From: Actinomadura chibensis NBRC 106107
Lineage (GTDB): Bacteria > Actinomycetota > Actinomycetes > Streptosporangiales > Streptosporangiaceae
Reading direction: 5' to 3'
DNA: 64,000 nt
Assembly: GCF_001552135.1 (NCBI RefSeq)
Contig: NZ_BCQP01000016.1
Location: 223,930 to 287,929, forward strand
Positions 25,713 to 34,139 of the stretch are shown here, piece by piece. The notes beneath the pieces were generated by a model. The model saw only the letters and a list, made by a program, of their open reading frames with translations. It was not told the DNA's origin and searched no databases. Every line of letters starts with the position of its first letter. Position 1 is the stretch's first letter. A program made the translations under genes and the position numbers.

Positions 25713-26437
25713 GGGTGCTGGCCGCCTCGGTGACCGGCGCCGCCCACCGGCGGTCCGCGCAGGACTGCCAGGACGCGTGGGCGTCGGCGCGGACGCGGGC
25801 GGGGCTCGTCCTCGCGATCGCGGACGGCGCGGGTTCCCGCGAACACGCGGCCGAGGGCGCGCGGACGGCGGTCGCGGCGGCGTGCGCGGCCGCGCGGCCG
25901 GGGGACGATCCGCTGCTCGCCGCGTTCGCCTCCGCGCGGCGGGCCGTCCTCGGCCTGGCGCCCGACCCGGACCCGTTCGCCTGCACGCTCGCGGTGGTCG
26001 TCGTCGGCGCCACCGAGGTGGCGGCCGGGCAGATCGGCGACGGGATCGTCGCGGTCGAGCGGGGCGGCGCCGCGCTGGGCGCGGCGGCGCCGGCGCGGGG
26101 CGAGTACGCGAACGAGACGGTCTTCCTGACGTCCGGCGACGCCCTGGACGCGCTGGCCGTCGAACGCTTCCCCGCGTCCGAGGTGACCGGGGTGGCGCTC
26201 TCCACGGACGGGCTCCGCTCGGTGATCCTGGACGACCCCGCCGCCGGGACCCTGTACGAGCCGTTCTTCACCGACCTCTGGAACTACGCGAGGCGGGAAT
26301 CCGCGGCCTCGGACGGGCTGCGCGACTTCCTCGCGGAGGTCCCGGACGGCACCGGCGACGACAAGACCCTCGTCGTCGCGGTGCCCGGCACCACCGGCGA
26401 GGGCGGTCCCCCGGCAAGCCCGGACGTCCCGCTTTAG
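25709..26437 (+). CDS. PP2C-family protein phosphatase (YegK-like)
   Basis: 242 aa from a GTG that overlaps the vWA stop (GTGA). PP2C metal and catalytic motifs: QDCQDAW near the start, AIADGAGS, CTLAVVVVGA, AGQIGDGIV, STDGLRS and GDDKTLVVAV. These supply the aspartates for the two-metal centre. As the phosphatase of the kinase/vWA/PP2C triad it probably reverses phosphorylation of the vWA protein or a shared target. No membrane segment. Longer frames exist but would overlap most of the vWA gene. Confidence 0.87.
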   Translation: MRVLAASVTGAAHRRSAQDCQDAWASARTRAGLVLAIADGAGSREHAAEGARTAVAAACAAARPGDDPLLAAFASARRAVLGLAPDPDPFACTLAVVVVGATEVAAGQIGDGIVAVERGGAALGAAAPARGEYANETVFLTSGDALDALAVERFPASEVTGVALSTDGLRSVILDDPAAGTLYEPFFTDLWNYARRESAASDGLRDFLAEVPDGTGDDKTLVVAVPGTTGEGGPPASPDVPL

Positions 26438-26446
26438 GGCGTCCGC

Positions 26447-26466
26447 TTGCTAGGTTTGGCAATTGC
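26447..26466. promoter_or_regulatory. Putative ArsR operator A (arsR promoter)
   Basis: TTGCTAGGTTTGGCAATTGC. It contains the dyad TTGC-N8-GCAA and the palindrome GGCAATTGCC directly after. It lies 36 bp upstream of the ArsR GTG and is 17/20 identical to the sequence at 26904. Confidence 0.72.
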
Positions 26467-26502
26467 CGAGGTGGTCACCTCGGCGAAGGGGGATCGGGCA
26501 TC

Positions 26503-26856
26503 GTGAGCGCGCCGCTGTACCAGCTCAAGGCGGAGTTCTTCAAAACGCTCGGGCACCCGGCCCGGATCCGCGTGCTGGAGCTGCTCAGCGAGCGCGACCA
26601 CGCGGTGGCCGAGATGCTCCCCGAGGTCGGGATCGAGCCCGCGCACCTGTCCCAGCAGCTCGCGGTGCTGCGCCGCGCGGGGCTGGTGGTCTCCCGCAAG
26701 GAGGGCGCCACGGTGATCTACTCGCTGACCAGCCCGCGCGTGGCGGAGCTGCTGGGCGTCGCCCGCGCGATCCTGACCGGAGTACTGTCCGGGCAGGCGG
26801 AACTCCTCGACGACCTGCGGGCCGCGGGCGCCGCCGAAGGCCGAAAGCGCTCCTAA
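26503..26856 (+). CDS. ArsR-family regulator (Rv0081-like)
   Basis: 117 aa, a minimal winged helix-turn-helix: LKAEFFKTLGHPARIRVLELLSE, then EPAHLSQQLAVLRRAGLVVSRKEGATVIYSL. There is no CxC metal motif in the recognition region, so it is not a classical arsenic sensor. Its position directly before a six-gene hydrogenase-like operon matches M. tuberculosis Rv0081, an ArsR-type regulator of the hypoxia response located before Rv0082-Rv0087. GTG start with GAAGGGGG upstream. Matching dyads sit in front of this gene and in front of the next operon, which suggests it regulates both. Confidence 0.88.
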   Translation: MSAPLYQLKAEFFKTLGHPARIRVLELLSERDHAVAEMLPEVGIEPAHLSQQLAVLRRAGLVVSRKEGATVIYSLTSPRVAELLGVARAILTGVLSGQAELLDDLRAAGAAEGRKRS

Positions 26857-26903
26857 CGGGCTCCTCGGATCGAACCGGGCCCGTGCTGTGCTGTCCCGAC
26901 CAG

Positions 26904-26923
26904 TTGCTAACGTTGGCAATTGC
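26904..26923. promoter_or_regulatory. Putative ArsR operator B (hyc operon promoter)
   Basis: TTGCTAACGTTGGCAATTGC. The core TTGC-T-AACGTT-G-GCAA is a near-perfect 16-bp palindrome. It lies 70 bp upstream of the first hyc-type gene and repeats the sequence found before the ArsR gene. Confidence 0.75.
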
Positions 26924-26993
26924 GCAGGACGGTAACTTCTTGTGCTTCGGTGCCATATGGCCCCGTATGGGCCGTCTCACATTGAGGAACACG

Positions 26994-27479
26994 GTGAAAG
27001 ATCTGCTGCGCAAGATCCGCGGGACCGGCCGGGTCGCGGAGCCGCCGCCCGCGCGTCCCGCAGGCGTGTCCACCGGACGCGCGCGGGAGTTCGGCGGGTC
27101 GGTGCAGGTCCGGCACGTGGACGCGGGGTCCTGCAACGGGTGCGAGATCGAGATCGCCTCGGCGTTCGGCCCGGTGTACGACGCCGAGCGCTACGGGGCC
27201 CGGCTCGTGGCCTCGCCCCGCCACGCCGACGCGCTGCTGGTGACCGGGCCCGTGACCCGCAACATGCGGATGGCGCTGCGCCGGACCCACGAGGCCGTCC
27301 CCGAGCCGAAGGTCGTCGTCGCGGTCGGCGACTGCGCGCGGAACTGCGGGGTGTTCGCCGAGGCGTACGGCGTGGTCGGCGCGGTGGGCGACGTCGTCCC
27401 GGTGGACGTCGAGGTGCCCGGCTGCCCGCCGCCGCCGGAGGCGATCACGGCCGCGCTGCGGGGGCTCACCGGCCGATGA
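26994..27479 (+). CDS. Hydrogenase-related complex small subunit (NuoB/HycG-like, Rv0082-like)
   Basis: 161 aa. Four cysteines for one [4Fe-4S] cluster are in place: C47 and C50 in SCNGCEIEI, C114 in GDCARNCG and C144 in PGCPPPPEAI, the pattern of group 4 hydrogenase and Complex I proximal-cluster subunits. It would pass electrons between the large subunit and an external carrier at the membrane face. GTG 26994 is chosen because GAGGAA lies 6 nt upstream; an in-frame ATG at 26967 has no ribosome-binding site. The stop overlaps the next ATG by 4 nt. Confidence 0.85.
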   Translation: MKDLLRKIRGTGRVAEPPPARPAGVSTGRAREFGGSVQVRHVDAGSCNGCEIEIASAFGPVYDAERYGARLVASPRHADALLVTGPVTRNMRMALRRTHEAVPEPKVVVAVGDCARNCGVFAEAYGVVGAVGDVVPVDVEVPGCPPPPEAITAALRGLTGR

Positions 27480-29497
27480 GCCTGACAGGGGCCGCGCTCG
27501 GGGCGGGGCTCGGATCGAGCCTGCTCGCCGCCGCGGCCGGGACGCTGCTGCCGCGGCGGGCCCGCCGCGTGGGCGCGGGCCTCGGGACCGGCGCGGCCGG
27601 GGTCGCGGCGATCGTTGCGGGCGGGTCGGCGCTGTCCGGCCGCCCGTGGGACGCCTGGTACCCCGACCTGCTGCCGCTGGCCGGGATCCGGCTGGCGGTC
27701 GACCCGCTGAGCGGGCTCTTCCTCGCGGTCACGGGCGCGGTGGCGGTGTGCGCGGCGGTGTACGGCGTCGGATACGCGCGCGGCGGGCACGGCCCGGACG
27801 GACGGGTCGCCCAGGCGATGGTCCCGCTGTTCGTGGCGGCGATGCTGCTGGTGCCCGCGGCGGCGAGCGCGAGCACGTTCCTCGTGGCGTGGGAGCTGAT
27901 GGCGCTGACGTCGCTGCTGCTGGTCGTGGCCGAGCACCGGCGGCGCGCGGCGGTGGCCGAGGCCGGGCTCTGGTACGCGGTGATGACGCACCTGGGGCTG
28001 GTGGCCGTCCTGGCCGGGCTCGTGGGGTTCGCCGCGGCGGCGGACGGCGAGGCGTTCGCGCAGATGCGCGCGGCGGCCGACACCATGTCGCCCGCAGCGC
28101 GCGGCGCGGTGTTCGTCGCGACGTTCGCCGGGTTCGCGTCCAAGGCGGGCATCGTGCCGCTGCACGTGTGGCTGCCGCGCGCCCATCCGGAGGCGCCGAG
28201 CCACGTGTCGGCGCTGATGAGCGCGGCGATGGTCAACCTCGGCGTGTACGGGATCGTGCGGGTGGGCTTCGACCTGCTGGGCGGCGGGCCGGAGTGGTGG
28301 TGGCTGCTGGCGCTCGCCGCGGGCGCGGCGTCGGCGCTGTACGGGATCCTCCAGGCGGCCGTGGCGACCGACCTGAAGCGGCTGCTGGCCTATTCGACGT
28401 GCGAGAACATGGGGCTGGTCCTGCTGGGCGTCGGGGCGTCCGGGCTGTTCGCGGCGGTCGGCTCCGGTCCGCTGGCGGCGCTGGCGATGACCGCCGCGCT
28501 GCTGCACGTGGTCAACCACGCGGGGTTCAAGACGCTGCTGTTCCTGTCGGCCGGGTCGGTGGTCCACGCCACCGGCACCCGCGACCTGGACGCCCTCGGC
28601 GGCCTGCGGTCGCCGATGCCGGTCACCACCGCGCTGTTCGGCGTCGGGGCGCTGATGGCGTCGGCGCTGCCGCTGGGCAACGGGTTCGTGAGCGAATGGC
28701 TGCTGGTGCAGAGCCTGATCCACGCGCTGCCGTCCGGCGGGACGGTCACCGCCGTCACGATGCCGCTGGCCGTGGCGGTCGTCGCGCTGTCGGCGGGGCT
28801 GGCGGTCGCGACGTTCGTCAAGGCGTTCGGCGTCGGGTTCCTCGCCCGCCCGCGCACGCCCGCCGCCGCGCGGGCGCACGAGAGTCCCGCGACGATGCTC
28901 GCCGGGACGGCGGCGGCGGCCGGATGCTGCGTCGCGCTCGCGCTGGCGCCCGGGTGGGCGGCGGCGGGCCTGGCGCGCGCGACCGCCGTCGCCGCGCCGG
29001 GACCGGACGCGGTGTCCGCCCAGGCGACAATGCGGCCGGCGGGGCTGCCGAGCACCATGTCCCCGCTGATCATCGCGGTCGCGCTGCTCGTCGCGGCGGT
29101 CGGGCTGGCCGCGCTGGTGCGCGCCGCCGCGTCCCGCCGGGCCCGGCGGAGGGCGCGGCTGTGGGACTGCGGCGCCGGGCCGATGTCGGCCCGCATGGAG
29201 TACACCGCGACCTCGTTCGCCGAGCCGTTGCAGCGGGTGTTCGACGACGTCCTCGCCCCCGAGACCGACCTCGACGTCACACCGGTCACCGAGTCGGCGT
29301 ACCTGGTGGACAGCGTGACCTACCGCGCCCGGGTCGGCGACCGGATCGAGCACCGGCTGTACCGGCCGGTGCTGGCGGCGGTGGCGTGGACCGGGCAGGC
29401 CGTCCGGCCGCTGGCGAACGGCAGCGTGCACCGCTACGTCGGGTACGGGTTCTCCGCGTTCACCGGCGTGCTCGTCGTCCTGGCGGTGCTGCGGTGA
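27476..29497 (+). CDS. Proton-translocating antiporter-like membrane subunit (HyfB/NuoL-like, Rv0083-like)
   Basis: 673 aa, many transmembrane helices. The central antiporter fold shows WELMALTSLLLVVAEH with the conserved membrane Glu, FASKAGIVPLHVWLPRAHPEAPSHVSALMS with its channel lysine and histidines, and ATDLKRLLAYSTCENMGL, all typical of Mrp/NuoL-type subunits. The C-terminal part (RLWDCGAGPMSARMEYTATS, residues about 560-590) fits the HyfB-specific tail. It probably couples redox chemistry to ion movement. ATGA overlap with the upstream gene and GTGA overlap with the downstream gene. Confidence 0.9.
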   Translation: MSLTGAALGAGLGSSLLAAAAGTLLPRRARRVGAGLGTGAAGVAAIVAGGSALSGRPWDAWYPDLLPLAGIRLAVDPLSGLFLAVTGAVAVCAAVYGVGYARGGHGPDGRVAQAMVPLFVAAMLLVPAAASASTFLVAWELMALTSLLLVVAEHRRRAAVAEAGLWYAVMTHLGLVAVLAGLVGFAAAADGEAFAQMRAAADTMSPAARGAVFVATFAGFASKAGIVPLHVWLPRAHPEAPSHVSALMSAAMVNLGVYGIVRVGFDLLGGGPEWWWLLALAAGAASALYGILQAAVATDLKRLLAYSTCENMGLVLLGVGASGLFAAVGSGPLAALAMTAALLHVVNHAGFKTLLFLSAGSVVHATGTRDLDALGGLRSPMPVTTALFGVGALMASALPLGNGFVSEWLLVQSLIHALPSGGTVTAVTMPLAVAVVALSAGLAVATFVKAFGVGFLARPRTPAAARAHESPATMLAGTAAAAGCCVALALAPGWAAAGLARATAVAAPGPDAVSAQATMRPAGLPSTMSPLIIAVALLVAAVGLAALVRAAASRRARRRARLWDCGAGPMSARMEYTATSFAEPLQRVFDDVLAPETDLDVTPVTESAYLVDSVTYRARVGDRIEHRLYRPVLAAVAWTGQAVRPLANGSVHRYVGYGFSAFTGVLVVLAVLR

Positions 29498-30444
29498 GCG
29501 GGGCGGGCGCGGTCGGCGCGGCGGCCCAGGTGGCGCTGGTGGCCGCCGGGGCGCCGGTGCTGGTCGGCGCGATGCGGCAGGTGCGGGCCCGGCTGGAGGG
29601 ACGCGCCGGCGCCGACGTCCTGCAACCGTGGCGGGACCTGCGCAAGCTCCTCCGCAAGGAGGCGATCGCCCCGGACGGCACCGGCCCCCTCTTCCGGCTG
29701 GCGCCGCTGGTGCTGGCGGGCTCCGCCCTGGTGATCGCCGCGGTGATCCCGATCGCGACCACCGCGTCGCCGCTGGACGGGGCCGCCGACCTGTTCGCCG
29801 TGGCCGCCCTGCTCGCCCTCGGCACGGTCGCGCTGGCGCTGGCCGGGCTGGACACCGGCACCGCCTTCGGCGGCATGGGCGCGAGCCGCGAGATGACCGT
29901 GATGGCGCTGGTCGAGCCGACCATCCTCGTGTCGATCTTCGCGCTGTCGGTGCCGGTCGGCTCCACCAACCTCGGCGCGATCGTCACCTCGACGCTGCAC
30001 GAGCCGCAGCGGGCCGCGTCCCCGGCGAGCGTGCTGGCGGCCGTCGCGCTGGCGGTGGTGGCGATCGCGGAGACCGGGCGGATCCCGGTGGACAACCCGT
30101 CCACCCACCTAGAGCTGACGATGGTCCACGAGGCGATGGTCCTGGAGTACGCCGGGCCCGACCTCGCGCTGGTGGAGTGGGCGTCGGCGATGCGGCTGAC
30201 GATCCTGCTCGGCCTCGTCGCCAACCTGTTCGCGCCCTGGGGCATCGCCGGAGCGTCCCTGGCGATGCTGCCGGTCGCGCTGATCGCCTTCGCCGCCAAG
30301 GTCGCGGTGCTCGGCGGCGCCCTCGCCGCCGGCGAGGTGTTCATGGCCAAGCTGCGCATGTTCCGGGTGCCCGAGCTGCTCGCCGGGTCGTTCGTGCTCG
30401 CGCTGCTCGCGGTCGCCGCGTCCTACTTCCTGGTGGGCCCGTGA
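29494..30444 (+). CDS. hycD: Membrane anchor subunit HycD/NuoH-like (Rv0084-like)
   Basis: 316 aa, about eight transmembrane helices, GTG start overlapping the previous stop. Hallmarks of NuoH/HyfC: GADVLQPWRDLRKLLRKEAI near the N-terminus, ETGRIPVDNPSTHLELTMVHEAM, the conserved loop facing the quinone or electron-transfer side, and VFMAKLRMFRVPELLAG near the C-terminus. It anchors the small and large subunits to the membrane arm. Third of six genes in the same order as the mycobacterial locus. Confidence 0.9.
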   Translation: MSGAGAVGAAAQVALVAAGAPVLVGAMRQVRARLEGRAGADVLQPWRDLRKLLRKEAIAPDGTGPLFRLAPLVLAGSALVIAAVIPIATTASPLDGAADLFAVAALLALGTVALALAGLDTGTAFGGMGASREMTVMALVEPTILVSIFALSVPVGSTNLGAIVTSTLHEPQRAASPASVLAAVALAVVAIAETGRIPVDNPSTHLELTMVHEAMVLEYAGPDLALVEWASAMRLTILLGLVANLFAPWGIAGASLAMLPVALIAFAAKVAVLGGALAAGEVFMAKLRMFRVPELLAGSFVLALLAVAASYFLVGP

Positions 30445-31100
30445 ACCACGTCCTGTACGTGCGGCTCCTCGACCTGGCCTGCGGCGCGTTCCTGCTGGCC
30501 GGGGTGCTGGTGCTGTGGCGGCGCGACCTCGCCGCGATCGTCCGGCTGTTCGCCGCGCAGGGCGCGGCGCTCGGCTGCCTCGTCGCCGTGCTCGGCGTGG
30601 CCGAGGGCGACCCCGAGGTCATCGGCCTCGCGGCGGGGATCGGGCTGCTGCGCGCGGTCGCGCTGCCCTGGCTGCTGCGCCGCGCGATGACGGCGGGCGG
30701 CGCCGGACGCGAGACCGAACCGCGGGTGAACGTGGCCGCGTCGCTGGTGGTCGCGGCGCTGCTGGCCCTGCTGGCGTACGCCGTGACGCGTCCGGTGGTG
30801 GCGCTCGACCCGGCGCCCGCCGTGCAGGCCGTGCCCGTCGCGCTGACCGTGGTGCTGATCGGGTTCTTCGTCCTCGTGACGCGGCGGCGCGCCCTCTCCC
30901 AGGTCGTCGGGTTCCTGCTGGTGGACAACGGGATCACGGCGGTCGCGTTCCTGACGACGTCGGGGGTGCCGCTGATCGTCGAGCTTGGCGTGTCCCTGGA
31001 CGTCCTGCTGGCCGTGCTCGTGCTCCAGGTGCTGACCACCCGGATGCGGGCCGCGTTCGGCGACACCGACCTGGACGACCTGCGGGAGCTGCGGGACTGA
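30441..31100 (+). CDS. hycP: HyfE/HycP-like membrane subunit (Rv0085-like)
   Basis: 219 aa, about seven hydrophobic helices. It has the layout of HyfE, which combines a NuoK-like core: SQVVGFLLVDNGITAVAFLTTSGVPLIVELGVSLDVLLAVLVLQVL is its conserved region with membrane-buried Glu and Asp. GTG start overlapping the previous stop by 4 nt; its TGA shares one base with the next ATG. A membrane subunit of the proton-conducting arm. Confidence 0.87.
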   Translation: MNHVLYVRLLDLACGAFLLAGVLVLWRRDLAAIVRLFAAQGAALGCLVAVLGVAEGDPEVIGLAAGIGLLRAVALPWLLRRAMTAGGAGRETEPRVNVAASLVVAALLALLAYAVTRPVVALDPAPAVQAVPVALTVVLIGFFVLVTRRRALSQVVGFLLVDNGITAVAFLTTSGVPLIVELGVSLDVLLAVLVLQVLTTRMRAAFGDTDLDDLRELRD

Positions 31101-32566
31101 TGACCCTCCTGTTGACCGCCCCCGTCGCCGCGCCCGCGCTGGCGGCGGGCGCGTACGCGGCCTTCGGCTGGCGGCGCGGCACGGCCTGGCTGGGCGCCGC
31201 CGCGGCCGTCGCGCTGCTCGCCGCCGCCGTCGCCCTCGCCGTCCACGCCGTGGACGCGCCGCGCACCGGCCTCGGCGGGCTGCTCCGCGCGGACGCCCTC
31301 ACCGCCTTCATGCTGATCGTGATCGGCGCGGTGGCGGTGCCCGCGACGCTCGCCGCGCCCGGCTACCTCGCCGCGGAGCGCACCGCCGCGCGGGACGCGC
31401 GCCGCTACGGCGTCCTCACCCAGGGGTTCGTCGCCGCGATGGCGCTCGCGGTGCTGGCCGCGAGCCTCGGCGTCCTGTGGGTGGCGATCGAGGCGACGAC
31501 GATCCTGACCGCGTTCCTCGTCGGGCACCGCCGCACCCGCAACGCCACCGAGGCGGCCTGGAAGTACGTGGTGATCTGCTCGGCCGGCATCGCGCTGGCG
31601 CTCCTCGGCATCGTGCTGCTGCACTTCGCGGCGCGGCACGCCCAGGTCCCCTCGTCCGGGTCGCTGGACTGGACGCAGCTCACCGCGCACGCCGGGCGGC
31701 TGGACGCGGGCGTGACGCGGATCGCCGTCGCGCTGCTGATCCTCGGCTTCGGCGCGAAGGCGGGCCTCGCGCCGCTGCACGCCTGGCTGCCGGACGCGCA
31801 CGGCCAGGCCCCGGCGCCGGTGTCGGCGCTGATGTCGGGCGTGCTGCTGTCGGTCGCGTTCTACGCCGTCCTGCGGATCAAGGTGATCGCCGACGCCGCG
31901 CTCGGCGCCGGGCCCGCCCGGACGCTGCTGCTCACCGTCGGGCTGGCCTCGCTCGCGGTCGCCGCCGCGCTGCTGCTCGCGCAGCGCGACTACAAGCGGA
32001 TGCTCGCCTACTCCAGCATCGAGCACATGGGCCTGCTCGCGGTCGGCGCGGCGATCGGCACGCGGCTCGCCGTCATGGCGGTGCTGCTGCACGTCCTCGG
32101 GCACGGGCTCGCCAAGTCGGTCGCGTTCCTCGCGTCAGGGCACATCGGCCGGATCGCCGGGGGCAGCCGGATCGACGCCGTGCGCGGCCTCGCCGCGCGC
32201 GCCCCGCTGGTCGCGGGCGGGTTCGGCGCGGCGGTGCTCGCGCTGCTCGGCTTCCCGCCGTTCGGCCCGTTCGCCAGCGAGCTCGGGATCTTCCGCGCCG
32301 GGTTCGCCGCCGGGCTCGGCTGGGCCGTCGCGATCGCCCTCGTCCTGCTGCTGGTCGTCATGGGCGCGCTCGCCGCCCGCACCGGCCGGATGCTGCTCGG
32401 CGCGCCGCCGGACGCGCCCGGCGCCGCCGCGCTCCCCGTCCGGCTCCCCCGCGCGGACGCGGCGGCGCTCGTCCTCGGGCTGGTCGGCTGCGCCGCGATC
32501 GGCATCGGCCTCGGACCGCTGCGCACCCTCCTGGACCACGCGGCCACCGTCCTCGGAGCGCACTGA
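31100..32566 (+). CDS. hycQ: HyfF/HycQ-like antiporter subunit (Rv0086-like)
   Basis: 488 aa antiporter-type membrane protein, the second in the operon. LWVAIEATTILTAFLVGHRR has the key glutamate; FGAKAGLAPLHAWLPDAHGQAPAPVSALMSG, AQRDYKRMLAYSSIEHMGLLAV and LHVLGHGLAKSVAFLASG contain the conserved channel Lys and His residues. It differs from the larger subunit in lacking the long C-terminal tail. Stop and start share one base with both neighbours. Confidence 0.9.
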   Translation: MTLLLTAPVAAPALAAGAYAAFGWRRGTAWLGAAAAVALLAAAVALAVHAVDAPRTGLGGLLRADALTAFMLIVIGAVAVPATLAAPGYLAAERTAARDARRYGVLTQGFVAAMALAVLAASLGVLWVAIEATTILTAFLVGHRRTRNATEAAWKYVVICSAGIALALLGIVLLHFAARHAQVPSSGSLDWTQLTAHAGRLDAGVTRIAVALLILGFGAKAGLAPLHAWLPDAHGQAPAPVSALMSGVLLSVAFYAVLRIKVIADAALGAGPARTLLLTVGLASLAVAAALLLAQRDYKRMLAYSSIEHMGLLAVGAAIGTRLAVMAVLLHVLGHGLAKSVAFLASGHIGRIAGGSRIDAVRGLAARAPLVAGGFGAAVLALLGFPPFGPFASELGIFRAGFAAGLGWAVAIALVLLLVVMGALAARTGRMLLGAPPDAPGAAALPVRLPRADAAALVLGLVGCAAIGIGLGPLRTLLDHAATVLGAH

Positions 32567-34071
32567 TGGCCCCGCCGGAGCGGACGAGCGTCGAGGTCAA
32601 CGCGGGCGCCCTGCCGAGGCGCGCCGCCGCGCTGCTGGACGGCGGCTCCCGCCTCGCCCTCGTCGCCGCCCACCACGACCCGGACGCCCTGCGCGTCGTG
32701 TACCTGTTCACCCATCCGGCGACCGACCGCCGCACCGAGCTGCACGTCCCGCTCGACCCGGCCGACCCGGTACTGCCCAGCCTGGCCGGGATCAGCTTCC
32801 CGGCGGGACGGTTCGAGCGCGAGATGCACGACCTGTACGGGATCGTCCCGGAGGGTCATCCGCTGCCGCGCCGGCTCGTCCGCCACCACCACTGGCCGCG
32901 CGGGTGGTACCCGATGCGCGCCGACGCCGGGCCGCCGCCCGAGTTCGGGGACCCCGAGGGCCCCTACCCGTTCGTGCAGGTCGAGGGGCCCGGCGTCTAC
33001 GAGATCCCGGTCGGGCCGGTGCACGCCGGGATGATCGAGCCCGGCCACTTCCGCTTCTCCGTCGTCGGGGAGAGCATCCTCAAGCTGAAGGCCCGGCTGT
33101 GGTTCGTGCACAAGGGCATCGAGAAGCTGTTCCAGGGGCGGTTCCCCGCCGACGCCGTCCCCTTCGCCGAGCGCGTCAGCGGCGACACCACCGTCGGCCA
33201 CACCCTCGCGTTCTGCCTCGCCGTCGAGGAGGCGGCGGGCGCGGAGGTCGCGCCCGGCGCGCAGCGCGCGCGGGCCATCCTGCTGGAGCTCGAACGGCTC
33301 TACAACCACGTCACCGACCTCGGCGCGCTGTGCAACGACGTCGGGCATTCGATCCTGAACGCCCAGTTCGGACGCGTCCGCGAGCAGCTGCTCCGCCTCA
33401 ACGCGCGGGTCACCGGGCACCGGCTGCTGCGCGGCGGCGTCCACCTCGGCGGGGCCGCCCTGCGCGCGATCCCCGACCCGGACGCGCTGCGGTCCATCGA
33501 GGCGGACGTCGCGGAGATCGTCGCGCTGGCGCTCGGCCACACCGTGGTCGCCGACCGCTTCACCGGCACCGCGCCGCTGACCGCCCGGGCCGCCCGCGAC
33601 CTCGGCGCCCTCGGCTACGTCGCCCGCGCCTCCGGCCTCGACGCCGACGCCCGCCGCGACCACCCCTTCACCGACCTGCGCCCGGCGCTGACCGTCCCGA
33701 CCGCCGAGACCGGCGACGTGCTGGCCCGCTTCCAGATCCGCGCCCGCGAGATCGGCGCGTCGATCGCGATCGTCAACGACCTGACCTACGGGACGAACCC
33801 GGGCTCGGCCACCTACTGGCCGCCGCTCGACCCGCCGCCCGCGCCGTCCGGCCGCCCGGCGTCGGGCGTCGGCGTCGTCGAGGGGTGGCGCGGCACGATC
33901 GTCCACCGCGTCGAGCTCGCCCCGGACGGCACCCTCACCCGAGCCAAGATCGTGGACCCGTCGTTCTTCAACTGGCCCGCGCTCCCGCTCGCCCTGAGCG
34001 GCGCGATCGTCCCCGACTTCCCCCTGGTCAACAAGAGCTTCAACCTCTCCTACGCAGGCAACGACCTCTGA
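32566..34071 (+). CDS. hycE: Hydrogenase-related large subunit, NuoC-NuoD/HycE fusion without [NiFe] cysteines (Rv0087-like)
   Basis: 501 aa. Residues about 1-130 are a NuoC-type 30-kDa domain (FEREMHDLYGIVPEGHP). The remainder is the NuoD/HycE catalytic fold (VGPVHAGMIEPGHFRFSVVGE, LWFVHKGIEKLFQGR, LELERLYNHVTDLGAL). In active hydrogenases the metal site is made by two CxxC pairs; here they are RVSGDTT (about 203) and DPSFFN (about 464), so all four cysteines are absent and no [NiFe] centre can form. The retained HxGxIEPGHF and NHVTD segments are those shared with Complex I. The complex is therefore energy-converting-hydrogenase-related, with an unknown redox partner. Last gene of the operon. 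Confidence 0.9.
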   Translation: MAPPERTSVEVNAGALPRRAAALLDGGSRLALVAAHHDPDALRVVYLFTHPATDRRTELHVPLDPADPVLPSLAGISFPAGRFEREMHDLYGIVPEGHPLPRRLVRHHHWPRGWYPMRADAGPPPEFGDPEGPYPFVQVEGPGVYEIPVGPVHAGMIEPGHFRFSVVGESILKLKARLWFVHKGIEKLFQGRFPADAVPFAERVSGDTTVGHTLAFCLAVEEAAGAEVAPGAQRARAILLELERLYNHVTDLGALCNDVGHSILNAQFGRVREQLLRLNARVTGHRLLRGGVHLGGAALRAIPDPDALRSIEADVAEIVALALGHTVVADRFTGTAPLTARAARDLGALGYVARASGLDADARRDHPFTDLRPALTVPTAETGDVLARFQIRAREIGASIAIVNDLTYGTNPGSATYWPPLDPPPAPSGRPASGVGVVEGWRGTIVHRVELAPDGTLTRAKIVDPSFFNWPALPLALSGAIVPDFPLVNKSFNLSYAGNDL

Positions 34072-34139
34072 CCGGCCGACGACGCCGACTGCGCGTTTGT
34101 GCTCGTTTATGAGCGGAAAACCGAAATGCGCTCTTGACC

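Noticed and set aside
26503..26856. Metal-sensing role for the ArsR protein
   Set aside because: No CxC or other cysteine metal site in the sequence; context points to the Rv0081 type instead.
34101..34114. GCTCGTTTATGAGC inverted repeat in an AT-richer patch after the hyc operon
   Set aside because: Only 4-bp arms and next to a pseudogene; could be a leftover operator but no second copy or regulator supports it.
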